64,000 bases of DNA from Tenrec ecaudatus (GCF_050624435.1 NC_134535.1:128950731-129014730), one strand, 5' to 3'. Shown: positions 22,600-35,084, numbered from the stretch's first letter. The notes: generated by a model from the sequence alone, not told the origin. Numbers and translations are program-made.

Positions 22600-23000
22600 T
22601 GTTTTCAAAAGAGCGTTCGGGTGAATGCCACGCCGACCCTATTCCTCCCCCTGCTTAAAACCGTCCTCTCCCACCATTGCCTTCAGAAGTGAGTATAATG
22701 TCTGAGTTTGGCTGACAAAGTTCATCACTCGCTGGCCACGGTCTGCCTCCTGATCCCTTCTCCTGGGCTCTCACTGTAGCCACTGAGCCTCCAGTTCCGC
22801 CCAAGCCGCTCTGCCAATGCTCTCGTTCTCCACTGTTCCTACTGCTTACAGTCGACTTCCTGGATCGTGGCCTAGCGAGTCCTTTCTTATCCTCTAGCTC
22901 TTAGCTAGCAAGTCACTTCTTTCAGGAGGGTGTCCTGGATTTTGAGTCGGGGTAGGTGCCTCCCCTCTGGACTTCCACAGGGTCTTGTACTTACCCCTTC
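22600..23000 (+). mobile_element. Possible L2 LINE relic
   Basis: Pyrimidine-rich text with TTTCAGGAGGGTGTCCTGG and CCACAGGGTCTTGTAC in L2 order. Confidence 0.35.
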
Positions 23001-23164
23001 ACACCACTAACCACACTAAAGGGACACTCAGGGTAGCGCGTCTCGGTCTTCCTCCGTCTGTAATCTTTGAAGGAGTGAGCTCCAAGGTGTGGCACAGCGT
23101 AGGCCTTGGCATTTTTGAGTCAATTAGTTAATCGTGTTAGTACCTCTACCCCTAATGAAATGAA

Positions 23165-23335
23165 CACTGGAGGCATAGTGGTTGCCCGTGGTTACCAGTG
23201 GCTATGTGTTGGGCTGTGAGCCAAAAGGTCAGAGGTTTTATAGTGCCATAAAGAGATCCAGTCTCAAAACCCACAGAGGCAGCTCTACTCGGCTCTGAAG
23301 GCTCACCATAAGTTGTAATTGATGAGATGATTGTG
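23165..23335 (+). mobile_element. AfroSINE with internal deletion
   Basis: GGCTATGTGTTGGGCTGTGAG, AAGGTCAGAGGTTTTATAG and AGTCTCAAAACCCACAGAGG; the centre is missing. Confidence 0.75.
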
Positions 23336-23763
23336 CATTTGGTTTGGTTTGGCATCACCCAAGTCCAGAATCGACCCCTCCTTGTCATCCCGTCTACACA
23401 AGAAGTGCGCACCCCATCGGTCTCACTGCATGCAAAAACAGCACAATCCCGGTGTCTGCCTCAAAGTGAATTCACCTGCCTAAGCAGTCATGTGACTCGG
23501 AGCCACTTACCTACATTGTATTTCTCTCAGCGTCCATTGACGCAAAAGAGATCATCACAGTGTCATGAGTGGAGGCGAGCACAGTAGCCCCGGGTGAGGT
23601 GGCAGTGGAGACGATAATGAGGCGCTCAAAGCAAGCTGCTTCTCAGCCTGAGCCTGGAAAGGCCGGTTCAACGCCAACTGAGGAAAAGAAGAGCCTGGTC
23701 TACAGAGCAATTTATTTTATAAATTGGTAGAATCTGGAAGAGCAAGCTACCAACCAGCCTGGC
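23336..23763. other. Unassigned intergenic DNA
   Basis: No gene or repeat recognised. Confidence 0.4.
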
Positions 23764-23955
23764 TCTAAGGAGCTCCGGGGTCACAACAGTTAAGCAATCG
23801 GCTACTAACTCAATGGTTGGTGGGTTGAGCCCAGCTCCCTCCATGAGGGAAAAGACTTGGTGATCTATTCCTATAAAGATTGCAGCCCCCAAAACTCAAT
23901 AGAGCAACTCTGTCAAGTGGGGTCTCTATGAGTTCAATGAAACCTGATAGCAGTA
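23764..23955 (+). mobile_element. AfroSINE
   Basis: GGTTGGTGGGTTGAGCCCAG, GATCTATTCCTATAAAGATT and GTGGGGTCTCTATGAGTTC. Confidence 0.8.
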
Positions 23956-23997
23956 TTAACAACACGATAACTTGTATTTCCTTCCACTTGCGCTTGT

Positions 23998-24045
23998 GTA
24001 TGTGTATGCGCGTGCATGTGTGTGCGTGTGTGTGTGTGTGTGTTT
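23998..24045. repeat. (GT)n microsatellite
   Basis: TGTG/CGTG run. Confidence 0.9.
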
Positions 24046-24061
24046 ATCGTGTAACCTCCCT

Positions 24062-24190
24062 AAAACACTCAGACAGAAAGATGAGGCTGTCTACTTCTGG
24101 AAAGATTCAAGCATTCAAAAACCCAAAGGGGACAATTCTACTCTGTCCTATAACATCACTATGAGTCTCCACGTACCCCATGACAGTGAG
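24062..24190 (+). mobile_element. AfroSINE 3' half
   Basis: AGAAAGATGAGGCTGTCTAC, CTACTCTGTCCTATAACATC and ACTATGAGTC. Confidence 0.8.
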
Positions 24191-26264
24191 CTGTTTTTTC
24201 TTTGAAGCACCCTAGAGAAGCAAAGGGGTGTTTGGAAATGCAAACCTTGCTCCCAGCCACTTCTTCCCACTAGTACCAAGCAGTGAGCCATCTCTTTAAA
24301 GACGACTGGTCTATGTTATGCATCACGTCTTATGATTTCAATAGATATTCATGAGGTTAGTCACTTTATTGTATATTAAGCCCGTGAGTCAAGTTTTGAT
24401 CATTTCTTACAGAACACGAAGGATTCATCTGCACTAACACAGTTCTCAGCATCTAACCAGCTCTTACTGGTGTTGCCTGAATATGCTATCAACTGAGACA
24501 AGTTTTGTGGCTTAGTGTCATGGGCAAGTACTCCCTGACAGTGATCTTCCCGGGCTGCACACAGGAACAGTTCGCCACACAGGTCTATGGCTGGATGAGG
24601 CCCAGGGCCAGGGCTCAACTACCTGTAGAGGTGTCCTTCTCCCACATGTCAACACCGAACCCACCTCACCCAGAATGAGTGCAGGGCTATAGGGCGAGAA
24701 CACAGTGGAATGTTCGGTTGCATAGCAATTGAATGCTGACTTTGCCACCAAGGTGCCTGTAGCTTAAGCATATGGCTACCTTTTCTAGAAGCAGCTGGGT
24801 TTCCTATATGCTTGGCACTCAGCAAGGCAATGATCCCGAGCCTGTCACAAGCCTGTAGGAGACCATCAATCTGTAAACGAGAGAGAGACTATAAGAAGCG
24901 AGAGAGCCACCCAATATTCTGCTTCTCCAAGCTCTCTACCCGTATTCAGCAAACTTCCCACAAGCTCAATCGCAAACCCAAACGAAGGTACTTAGACTAC
25001 ATTATCTTGCCCCCAGAAGAAAGGCTTTCATAACGACAGTTGACCATGCCTTCAATTTTATTTAAAGGTCAATTTAAAATATGGCTTTATGCAAAAGAAT
25101 GTCTGATTCGGTGATAAAGGTACTATCAAAGGATGACTCCAATGCCCAGTGGTATAAAATCTGCATATTAAATTGTTCTGAGAGTTTGGTGTCGGGGAAA
25201 AAGACTTGATCGTCCCACTTGAACACATAACGTATTAATTTTGTTGGCCCAGGAGAGCCATATGACTCAGAATGTTTTCTTCCTTTCCTCAGCTGCCAGG
25301 AATCTCAAAGGTAAAGCCTGCCTTCAAGTGAAAGAGAGAGAGAGAGAGAGAGAGTCAGAGACAGAGAATATTCAGTCCAATTTATTTGTAGGCTGGTCTC
25401 TCCTTCCTGCATTATTTGGGCCCTTTATGCAAGGAAGTTTTTATTTGTCCTATGCGTATAGAGTGGGGCTTTTTGAGTGGGGATTTTATTGTGGAGTGTG
25501 CCCTCCATATTGTTTTCTGGAAGAAGACCAAGTGTGAATAATCAACAGTGAATGATTGTGACTCAGCAGGCTCAGCTGAGTCCGCTGGGGCTGCGTCGTC
25601 ATCAGCCCACCGCTGTAGGCACCACGGATAAACCTTCTACTAAGCATCATGAAATATCTATATTTTTACCCTTAAAAGAAACGGGTAAGCTCCACTTCTT
25701 CAATGCACAGAAAAAGGACTAGGAAACCTTCAAAATCCAATCTACAAAGAAACGAAAACATTCAGTGAAAAAAACACTTTCAGACTCCCCCCTACCCAAT
25801 ATCACAAGACCGAACCATTGCATTTCATCTTCCTACATTCCTCACCCCATGAGAGGGAAGACACAGGAAGGGGCAGGGTCTTAGAACTGAGGGTTGTAAA
25901 TAATCACCAACAAAGAGTTGGCCATGGATACCGCAAAGCCAATCACACTGCGACGCTGTCGAACTATGCTGAAGAAGTCCGCGGGCAACCTGACCAATGC
26001 AGTAGCTTACTTGGTCCCGCTCCCAACCCCCAATTGGCCTCCATAGAGATGGAGAGTTTCCCAGAGAAAGATAGAAATGAACGGGAAACTGAGGTCCACA
26101 GAGAAGAGGTAATATTCCCAGGATTGTCCCATCTATTGTGGCCAAGCCAGCAGCACTCACATCTAGGTGAGTTCCACCCACCTTGTTCTACGGATGAGCC
26201 TGCTCAGGCCACTATGTCATATGTCGGCAGGTACTTTTCCTTAGGTTTTTGTTGTTGTTGTTCA
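24191..26264. other. Intergenic DNA, mostly unassigned
   Basis: AT-rich; includes a GA run at about 25330-25354. No gene or SINE recognised. Confidence 0.4.
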
Positions 26265-26872
26265 TAAACAAAAAAATAGAATCCCATCTGTAGACAACTG
26301 GACATCCCTTACAGAAGGGTCACAAGGAAGAGACAAGCCAGTCAGGGTGCAGTATAGCACCGATGAAACATGACTTTCCTCTAGTTTTTTAATGCTTTCC
26401 CCACCCCCTGTCCCCAAATATCATGACTGACCCCAATTATGCATTACAAATCCAGCTAGACCCGAGCATGTGCATGGGTACAGAAAAGAGCTGGAAACAC
26501 AGGGAATCCAGGACAGATAAACCCCTCAGGAACAATAATGAGAGTAGCAATACCAGGAGGGCAAGGGGAAGAAAGGGGGAACTGATCATAATGATCAATA
26601 TAGAACCCCCTTCCAGGCGGAGGGACAGCAGAAAAGTGAGTGAGGGGAGACAGTGGTAGGTGGACGACATGAAAAAAATAATAACACAAATTGCCAAGGG
26701 TTCAGGAGGGAGGGGGCGAGGGGGGAAATGAGCCAATACCAAGGGCTCAAGTAGAAAGAAAACATTTTGAAAATGATGATGGCCACATATGTACAAAGGT
26801 GCTTAATACAACGGACAGATGGATGGATTGTAATAAGAGCTGTAAGAGCCCTCAATAAAATGAGTTAAAAGA
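26265..26872 (+). mobile_element. Afrotherian L1-like 3' end, longest copy
   Basis: Same element as 7970-8552, ending CCCTCAATAAAATGA at about 26864. A G-rich purine tract lies at 26553-26582. It has no coding capacity. Confidence 0.82.
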
Positions 26873-26964
26873 AAGAATAGAATGCATTCATATTTATATA
26901 CTTAGTAAATTGTCAACCATCAGCAAAATATGACAGAAACAAGCTCTTGTACACATAGGTCCCT

Positions 26965-27150
26965 GGGTGGTGCCAACTGTCTGCCCCCAACCACTACCCT
27001 AAAGGTTGTCGGTTCTAACCCATGCAGCAGTGCTGTGGAAGCAAGACCTGGTGATCTGCTTCCATAAAGACGGAATACTTTATTGAGTATTTCTCCTCAG
27101 CGCCACATGGGGTCACTGTGAGTTGAAATGAACCCAATGGCAACAGGGTT
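26965..27150 (+). mobile_element. AfroSINE
   Basis: GTCCCTGGGTGGTGCC, GGTTGTCGGTTCTAACCCA, GGTGATCTGCTTCCATAAAG and GGTCACTGTGAGTTG. Confidence 0.8.
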
Positions 27151-27654
27151 ATTACATTCTGGAGTCACCAGGAATCAGAGTCAGCTACGGCAACTGGTTT
27201 TGGTTTATTATAGGATGTAAGTGACAGATAGGCAAAGAGGAAGCTGTGGTTCCAAGAGGGATTCAAAGTGATGTGTACAATTAGAATTTCTTCTCCTATC
27301 AAGTTTTAGATCGGTGGTCTAAATAGCATGCAAGCCCAGAGGCAGACAGTCGAGGAGCAGTCCCCTCCTCCCTCCAGCAATCCCTCTGGTGCCCATGTCT
27401 CAGGTGCGGGAGAGAGCAGCCCCAGTGATGAAGAGGAGGAAAAGGCTGTGTGCAGAGGTCAGATGACCAGAGTCCTTGCAAACTGAGAAAGACACAATGC
27501 GCTTTTTTTTCTTTATGTGCTACTGTTGAGTGCTCATTAAAGCTATACTGCTTTATTTGAGTTTACCGAAAGCATGTCAAAGTGGGAAAGTGGGAGGCAA
27601 AAGGACTATCTTGATTTTCAGTTCAGACCACATTAGGACACCACCTCATTCATC
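27151..27654. other. Unassigned intergenic DNA
   Basis: No gene or repeat recognised. Confidence 0.4.
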
Positions 27655-27842
27655 ATCTACCCACCCACCCATCCATCCATTCATACATCACCCATCCATC
27701 CACCCACCCATCCACTCATCCACCCATCCACCCACTCATCCATCCACCCATCCACCCACCCATCCACCCATCTACCCATCTACCCATCCATCCATCCATC
27801 CATCCATCCATCCATCCACCCACCCATCCACCCATCCACCCA
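27655..27842. repeat. (CCAT)n/(CCAC)n tetranucleotide array
   Basis: About 190 bp of CATC/CACC units, with a pure CATC core at 27786-27818; likely length-variable. Confidence 0.96.
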
Positions 27843-27909
27843 GAAGCATCCATGCATTTCTGCAGCACAAGGCCACTAGCAACCTGGTAAGGCCTGTTAG
27901 TTTTGTGAT

Positions 27910-28020
27910 GGAACTACAACAGGGCTTTTCCCAATGAGGACCTTACAATGTTGTCAGGGTGAAAGATATAAACAAATAGTGTAGTGAAAGGGTTAAGCAC
28001 AGAAAAGAGGTAAAGATGGT
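27910..28020 (-). mobile_element. Possible L2 relic
   Basis: AATGAGGACCTTACAATG..GATATAAACAAATAGTG resembles reversed L2. Confidence 0.35.
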
Positions 28021-28534
28021 GGTCTGAGACTTTTGAGAGTGGAAAAAACTAGTTGGTTGAAACTAGTCTGGAGTTTGCTTCCACCAAAAAGAGCGTTATA
28101 AAGAAGGAACAAAGAGGACGCGCTTCTGTCTTTTATGATAGGCCTGAACTAGAATGTGCAGCTTGGGGGACTGTCCCTTAAGTGGGGCAGAGCATGGGCA
28201 GCCAGAACCCGTGCATGTACAATGTAACAGTGCTTGTAGACTGAGTTCTCATGTTCCTGTCTTCCAGATGCACACTGACCCTCCAAGCTGGTCTCCCTTG
28301 GCTTGGCCCTGCTCACCCACCCTGCTCCACCTGTGCACACATCACCATGCTGTCCATGGTGTGACTGTCTGTCACACTAGACAGATTTCCTTGCAAACAG
28401 AAAATACTTCATACTGATTTTGTGTTTTCTATTCCAGAGTCTCTAGATTTGTTCGGCCTACTGTCCATTTTTTCAGAAAAAAGTAAAAAAGAATTTACTC
28501 AGCACTCCTCTGACAATGAAGAACTCTGCTACCA
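28021..28534. other. Unassigned intergenic DNA
   Basis: No gene or repeat recognised. Confidence 0.4.
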
Positions 28535-28695
28535 TAGCTCATGCCACGGTGGGTTACGCTCAGCCTGCTCCAAAAAGAAAGATGCGGTCGACTGCTCTGT
28601 AAAGAATTACAGTTTTGGAAACCCAGAGAGGCAGTTCCACTTGGTCCTGTGGGGTGCCTAGGATCAAGAATCAACTCAATAGCGGTGAGTTTCTG
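28535..28695 (+). mobile_element. AfroSINE with damaged head
   Basis: CTGTAAAGAATTACAGTTTT, GGAAACCCAGAGAGGCAGTT and AAGAATCAACTCAATAGCGG. Confidence 0.8.
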
Positions 28696-28807
28696 GTGTA
28701 GCTGATAATCCAGGACAAAAGTAGGATCTGTTTTTATAGCCCCGCTGGATCATTCCAGCATCCCCCAGGACTGGTGGATGTCCACTCTGGGAACGATTGA
28801 TGGGGAC

Positions 28808-29021
28808 CAGGGCCAGCAGACTGCCTCTCAAGAGCCATATGCAGCTCTTTCAGGGCCCACCTGTGGCTCCAGAGTCAAAGTGAAAAATTGGAAAGGCTCT
28901 GTATGACTCAGAGAACGGTGTTTTCATGTCTTCAAAAATAGCTTTGTGGCTCTTGCATAATTTTAAAATTGTTTTGAGGGACAGGATTGGCTCTTTCAGC
29001 TCAAAAGCTTGCCGACCCCTG
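28808..29021. mobile_element. Nonautonomous hAT-like element
   Basis: Begins CAGGGCCAGCAGACTGCC and ends CTTGCCGACCCCTG, giving imperfect CAGGG-type inverted ends. Inside are AGAGCCATATGCAGCTCTTT and repeated GGCTCTT/GCTCTT motifs typical of a hAT MITE family. The flanking 8-mers agree at only 3 positions, so the duplication is not confirmed. Confidence 0.6.
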
Positions 29022-30734
29022 GTCTACACTACCAGAGTCAAATGCAATGCATTTCCAAGAATGGACCGAGAGAACTCTCTTTTTCTTCCCCAACTTTCGA
29101 GAGCCAAGGTGACTGCGGGTCTATTTTGAAGCCACTAGACAAGGAGTGAATGTGTGCGCCTCCGCATACGATCTGGGGTTGACAGAAGCTGTGGGCATCT
29201 CTTTGGCAGATTAACTGGCTATCCTGTGGCCACTGTCTTGGCATCTGGTTCCCGTGTCAGCTCTCTGCGTGCTGACTATTCCTGCCCTGGAAACAATCAC
29301 AAAAAAGAAATCACCGGCAGCCCTCAAGCCTGGTGTGCTTCCTTCCCTCACCACATGCCTGGCTTCTTGCAAAATGACCCTGCCCCTGAGCTTAGGCCTC
29401 TCCGGCTGATTCCAAGATCGCTGGAAGTGCAGGCTCCTCCCTGGCTGGGACATAGGCACTGCCACGTGGATCAGAAGCAGTTGAAAGGATTGTAAACAAA
29501 GGGGAATGATAAATGGTTATGCTGCAAGTGGGTGGGAGGTGTTCAGTGGGTGTTCCGTGCATGGGTGATGGGCCCCGTTTCACTTAGCAGCTTTATTAAT
29601 GATGAGGTAGGAGGGGAAAACACGACCGGCACATTCATCAAGGGCAGGAGCAGGCTACATGGGGAGTGTCACAAACACCACAAAGGACAAAGTGCGCAAG
29701 ATGGGGACAGCGGAGGTGCACACGCCTCAAAGGAGCAAAGACAAGATTCAAGTGTGTGTAAGCGTGTGGGGCCAGGGGGGAGTGGGGGGGGGCAAAAGGC
29801 ACACAATTCACTCGGGAGATGGTCCGAGATGAATCCATACATGTCTAATTTATATATTTGAACTGGGGTTGGCTTCCTTTGCTTTTTGTCATGTATTCTA
29901 ATGTTGGACATCGTATTGCAAGACAGACGTGTGCATACCTACGCACGTATAGAAAATGGATCTGCTATGGCATGGCTTTCGCCTGGAGTCATTCATTTGG
30001 AGAACAGAACCTGTTTGGAAAAATCACTCGTGTTCCCTTAATGGGATGCTTCCCCGCCCCCTTGGGCTGTGCTGGTCTGGAAACACAGAGAGAGGCATTC
30101 ATCTGCTGTCGACCACGAGATGCAGACTAAATGGAAAGTACCCCACGGTCCCTGGGCCCTGAGTGAGGACGGTCAGACAATAAGCAACCCTCCACTGTAC
30201 TATGAATAGTCCGGGGCCGACTGCTCGGAGAGGACTTCAACCCTGGGGGCCTTCTGGTTTCTAGTCTTAGGTCTGCCATTCATTTCGTGTCAAGTTTTGG
30301 AAGTTCTCTTCCTTTTCTGGGCTTGCTTGCCTATCTTTTCCAGAAAGGACTTTCTGTCTCCTTCCCCTCGCTGAGGGGTGCTTCCAGGAGGGTAGGTAGC
30401 TGCTCCCTTATGCCATCATTAGCCCGGTGTATTGAGGCCCAGGAAGACTCGCAGGCCCTGCGAAGGTCCCAAGTCTGTGTTCTGCCCACAGGAAGAACAG
30501 GTAGGGAACAATTTACCCGATTTTCAAAAGACAAATGGTGAATCTGGAAGGATAAAATAAGGCTAAAGACTGTAGAACATTAAGCTCCTGGACGAAAGCT
30601 ATGGTATAAATAATATATTAAAAGCACTTAAAAAAATCTTCCCTGCTTGCAGTTCCCTCCCCCACCCACCCACCCCCACCCCCCACCCCCAGTTGTCTCC
30701 ACGGTGTTCGATATGGTCTCCTGTTATCACTTCC
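29022..30734. other. Unassigned intergenic DNA
   Basis: Contains a C-rich run at 30657-30692. No gene recognised. Confidence 0.4.
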
Positions 30735-31085
30735 CTTATCCATTTAACACTTACTGGGCACATAGTATGTCCCAAACATGATTTCTGTCCCCAAGGAATT
30801 CACTGTAAAGAGGGCAACGTGCACAAACAAAGATGAGTTTAAATTCATTTTTCCAAGTAGTATTGGGGTGGTGGTGGTGATGTCAGAGTTGTGTCTTTGT
30901 GAACAGACTGATAAAAGGGGCAGGGCCTGGTGATATTGAGCACAGGGGGGTAATGCCGGCAAAGGTATGAAGAGACGGGACCGTGTCCATTGTGGCTACA
31001 GCTCTAGAAATAGTGAGATGTTCTGTGAGACCGGGCTATAAGGTGCGTGGAATGAAGCGGCAGGAGATGAAAGTGGAAACTGTTG
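30735..31085 (-). mobile_element. L2 LINE relic
   Basis: CTTACTGGGCACATAGTATG, TCCCCAAGGAATTCACTG and GGCAAAGGTATGAAGAGACG follow reversed L2 order. Confidence 0.5.
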
Positions 31086-31149
31086 CTAGGCTGATATTTA
31101 GCGCTCCTCTTTGCCATGTCATTGAGCTTGAACTTCCTCTTCTAAACAG

Positions 31150-31292
31150 CCACACCAATGTCAACAGAGTTTCTGTGACTATAAGGCTCACGGGAGGAGA
31201 CAGCCTCGTCTTTCTCCACTGGGGGCTTTGAACTACTTACCTTGTGATCGGAAGCCCAATGCCTAACCCGCAATGCCTCCAGGGTTCCTTCT
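31150..31292 (-). mobile_element. AfroSINE, partial
   Basis: GACAGCCTCGTCTTTCTCC, TTTGAACTACTTACCTTGTG and AACCCGCAATGCCTCCAGGG. Confidence 0.75.
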
Positions 31293-31530
31293 CCACAACA
31301 GGTAAGGATCGTTTGTTTAAAAGCAGAAGAGAGCAACACCAAACATACAGCAGCGTGGATGGACATTCTACTTTTATCACAACAAAAACCAACAACCCTC
31401 TAAGCCATTTCATTAAGAGCCAATCAGATTTTAAGCCTTCAACCAAAGTCTGATTTTATTGACTTCATGCCTAAATGCATGAACTAATAACATAATGGCT
31501 ATGTTTTTAAAAGATTTTTGACATTTGATC

Positions 31531-31531
<1 letters not shown>

Positions 31532-31562
<31 letters not shown>
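31532..31562. repeat. (CA)n microsatellite
   Basis: A pure CA run. Confidence 0.96.
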
Positions 31563-31564
<2 letters not shown>

Positions 31565-31566
<2 letters not shown>

Positions 31567-31640
31567 AACCAAACCCACTGCTGTTGAGCCGTTTCTGACA
31601 CGGAGCATCCCACATCAAATGGAGCAGAACCGGTGCATCA
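31565..31640 (-). mobile_element. AfroSINE tail fragment
   Basis: AACCCACTGCTGTTGAGCCG plus GAGCAGAACCGG. Confidence 0.5.
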
Positions 31641-31794
31641 GGTTTCTAAGGTTTCCCCCCCTTTCTAAGCTTGCATCAAATCATTTGCCTACCTATCAGT
31701 ATGAGACTGTGTGAACCCCTTTCTGATGGATAATCAGCATTCCTGACATTCTCCAACCAGCTTGAGCTTGAGCTATTAGATAATCTCATTGCTC

Positions 31795-31975
31795 TGTTGT
31801 GGTGCTGTTGGGTAAAGAGTGGACAGCTAACTTCAAGGTTGAGGGTTCAAACCCAACAGCCTCTCTGAGAGAGAAAGATGAGGCTCTCTTCTCTGGTAAA
31901 GATTTATAGCATCAGAAGTCCTCTGTAGGAGGACGCTATGAGTTGGGATCAATCCAATGTCTGTGGGTTTAATTT
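31795..31975 (+). mobile_element. AfroSINE
   Basis: GTTGAGGGTTCAAACCCAAC, GAGAAAGATGAGGCTCTCTT and GAGGACGCTATGAGTTGGGA. Confidence 0.85.
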
Positions 31976-34597
31976 ATGATATGTTAGTATAATGACAAGT
32001 GAATTGATTGTCCAACAATTACCATGCTCTTCAATTGGAAGCACAGAAAAGATCACACGGATGTTGATTTGCTCCCACACGGTCTGTACACTTCGCATGA
32101 AGATAAATGATTGTGGATCGTCCATCTAAAGCTCATACACATACATACTTGTATGCTATTAGCTGCAAGGAGATTCAGCAAGAGGACAGGTAACGCCGCA
32201 CACTCAGTATCTTTCTGAGTGTGAACCAGTAGCATCTTCAGAAAAGCACATACTTTATTTGCAAAATCTGAGGCTACAATTCATTCTCTCCATTCCGTTT
32301 ACCCCAGAGAACTAACTCCTGGAAGACCCTGAGATGGTAGCGGTGTCAACTGATTGGAGACCTTTGGGGGATTGGGAGCCATCGCGGAGGGAAGGAGGTA
32401 ATCCATTTTAGAAGCCCGGCTCATCCTTTTAGGAGCAATCGGATAACAGCTAGGGTGCTGGGAAGCAATGGAACGGGCTGTCCCAGCAGGGCACTGTTCC
32501 CGAAAAGCCTGAATCTGAAATGAAGTCACAGTTATCCCCCTGCACCCTGACGAGTGGCTAGCGACTCTCACTGAAGTATGACACAGAAGTGCTGAAAAGA
32601 CATAGGCTTTTGAGGTGGCCAACTTTCTTTCCTGCCTTGGGCTCCTGATGATGGCGCCCGCCCAGTGGTCTCCACAGTATGAAGTCGCATAGGGGCTTCG
32701 ACACCTCTGAAACGGATGAGACTGAACTACGGCTAATCCAGCCTCCCTCCTTCAAAGGTGAGCTGGTAAACCTTAGGGATCCAGGGACTGTAAAGCTCTA
32801 AAGGGTCGCGTTTTTATTTTAAGCTTCAAGTAGCAAAACATTAGGGTCTTGGGTTTAAAACACAAACTAGATTTCCCACGCAGCTGCAGTTCACACCAGC
32901 GAATGCCGGTGTTGCTGGAACCGCCATGCAACGTCTCAAACCCACCGGGGATACATCTGCTGCTAGTACGCATCAGACTTTCAAGCAAAATAATAAGGTT
33001 CCTGCCAGCAGGTTAGACACGGGGCGTTAGGAATCACCATTAATCAAGCAGCCTTCTTTTCGGATCCAAGTGCAAAGCCGTCCAAACCATTAGTCCCCCC
33101 GAGATCTGTTTTCAGATGAAAAACCTAAATACTCCTGTCATTTCTGGACCAAATGCCAAGCTGACTTTCTAAATGAGGAGGCAGGTGTGGGAACTCCATG
33201 CTGAGACCTTGTCAATTGGCCACAGAACCACTTAGGCACACGGCAACAGCGCCACAAGGGCTGAGAGTTTGCTTTTAAGAGACCCCTTCCCACCACCTCC
33301 CTTCCAGGCCCTTCTTTATCATCCCTGTGACATATTAAGAGGTCACACTAATGTCATCAAGATGCATTAAGTCCACAGGAGTGGCTGGGTGCATTTTCCT
33401 GGGACCTCAAAGCATTGCACCACAGAGGTGTCCAGACGACGTGAGGTGCAGGCCATGTAGATACCAGCCCATCCTGTGCTCTGCACACACATTACAAAGA
33501 AGCAGCATTCCCCAGCCTGGGCCATTAGGCCGCATTAGCCAGCATCGCCCATCACTTGTGATTAATAATTGAACTCGATCCATACTGTAGCGGCCAGGCT
33601 TATCTGAAGGACGCCATCTAGTATGCATTAGGAATGTGCATCTCCAGAGGCTCGGAGCACTCTGTCCATTTAACAAGCCAATCTATACACTACGGCCAAG
33701 CCTTGATTATTAGAAACGGATGTTCCTCCTGCGTCACCGTTCATTGTTCTCCCTCTGGCTGCCTTCTCTCCAGCCCCATACAAGCCTATTACTCCCACAG
33801 CAGGGGATGCTGGGATGGCGCATGTAGGCCTTCTTCTAGATTGAAGGACTTTTTCCTCCGGGTACTGACAGTGTCCTTCCCTGTCTGTCCTGAGCGATGA
33901 CATGCCTCTGGGCAGTGGTTGAATCCCCACCTTCCATGCAGGAGACCTAGTTTCAGTCCCAGTGTGTCCCATGCCCGGCTGACACCCATCTCAGCAGAGG
34001 CTTGCCTGTTCGTGGGGGCTGGGATGCAGAGAGGGTCTCGGCAGAGATTTTAGCCGGAAGTGGACAAGAAAGATGTGGTGATGTTTCCTAGGAATTCAGT
34101 CAGGGAAAATCCTGTGGCTGATCACAACCCATGATGGGGGAAGCACGGGGTGTTGTTCCATTGGCCAGGACAGAAGCACGAGTCAGTGCAACTAACAATC
34201 CCCACCACCATGGAGAGGCACCTGGACCACAGTCAAGTCCCCTCCAAAGATGAGTCAAGGACAGAGTCTCAAGGGCTAGTTCTTGCCCCAACTTGGGGCA
34301 ACTCTGAAGGGCACCCCCAGCTCCGGGGCTCCCTTCAGGGACAGCAGAGCTCTTCGTGGTGACTGCATCGCCGCCCAACTTCGCTCTGCGTCCAATCCTG
34401 CCTTGACCTGCCCTTGCAGGGACATTCTTACCCGCTTGGCAAGAATATTCCCCGTGCACCCCAATGCTTCCTACATCACAAAGGCTATAACAAGGAGCAC
34501 GCGCCCTTGCATGCAGACATCGCAAAATGCTGTCTCGTTTTACATGAAACAAAGGCATGCGTGTCTTTCCTGTGGCCTGCAAATTTAGAGTTTAAAT
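31976..34597. other. Repeat-poor intergenic DNA
   Basis: No AfroSINE or L1 recognised over 2.6 kb. 33300-33720 includes ATTA-rich homeodomain-like motifs. No gene recognised. Confidence 0.4.
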
Positions 34598-34770
34598 CAG
34601 GGGTTCGCGACCTTCCTCATGCTGCGACCCTTTCATACAGTTCCTCATGTGGTGGTGACGCCCCCAACCACCAAATTATTTTCGTTGCTACTTCATCACT
34701 GTCATTTTGCTACTGTAATGAATCATTCGACCCTCCAATGGGGTCGTGACCCACAGGTTGAGAACCGCTG
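34598..34770. mobile_element. SPIN-like nonautonomous hAT transposon
   Basis: A 173-bp element with ends CAGGGGTTCGCGACCTTCC and, reversed, CAGCGGTTCTCAACCTGTGG, and internal CTGCGACCCTTTCATACAG and GGTGGTGACGCCCCC. The flanking 8-mers GTTTAAAT (34590-34597) and CTTTAAAT (34771-34778) match at 7 of 8 positions. The terminal wording is that of SPIN elements, a hAT family spread horizontally among tetrapods including tenrec. Confidence 0.85.
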
Positions 34771-35084
34771 CTTTAAATCAAGCTGGAAGGGCCAAGATTA
34801 TTGTGGCATTCATTGAAACAGCGAAACAATGTGTCTATGTTGGACTATTGTATCGCTGAAATGTTCACTGAATTAGGACAAGTTATCTATTCAGCAACAT
34901 TTGTAGCGCTTTTCTATGCTTTGTGCAAGTAAAGCACCTTCACAAAATATCAAAATAGTTTTTAATTAGAAATTCAGCCAAACAGCATTACTTAGACACA
35001 GATATTCTTATTATCACCTATATTTATACCCCAGTCAAGAAGCTCCTGAGGTAATAATGAGACAGGCAATAGGCCCACACTGCA
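34771..35084. other. Unassigned intergenic DNA
   Basis: AT-rich; nothing recognised. Confidence 0.4.

Noticed and set aside
26437-26855. Overlapping minus-strand frames
   Set aside because: They lie wholly within the L1-like 3' end in antisense and recur only because the repeat recurs.
27655-27842. CRISPR-like array
   Set aside because: Uniform tetranucleotide repeats without spacers, in vertebrate DNA.
27530-27937. His/Pro/Ser/Thr repeat protein
   Set aside because: Translation of the CCAT/CCAC tandem array.
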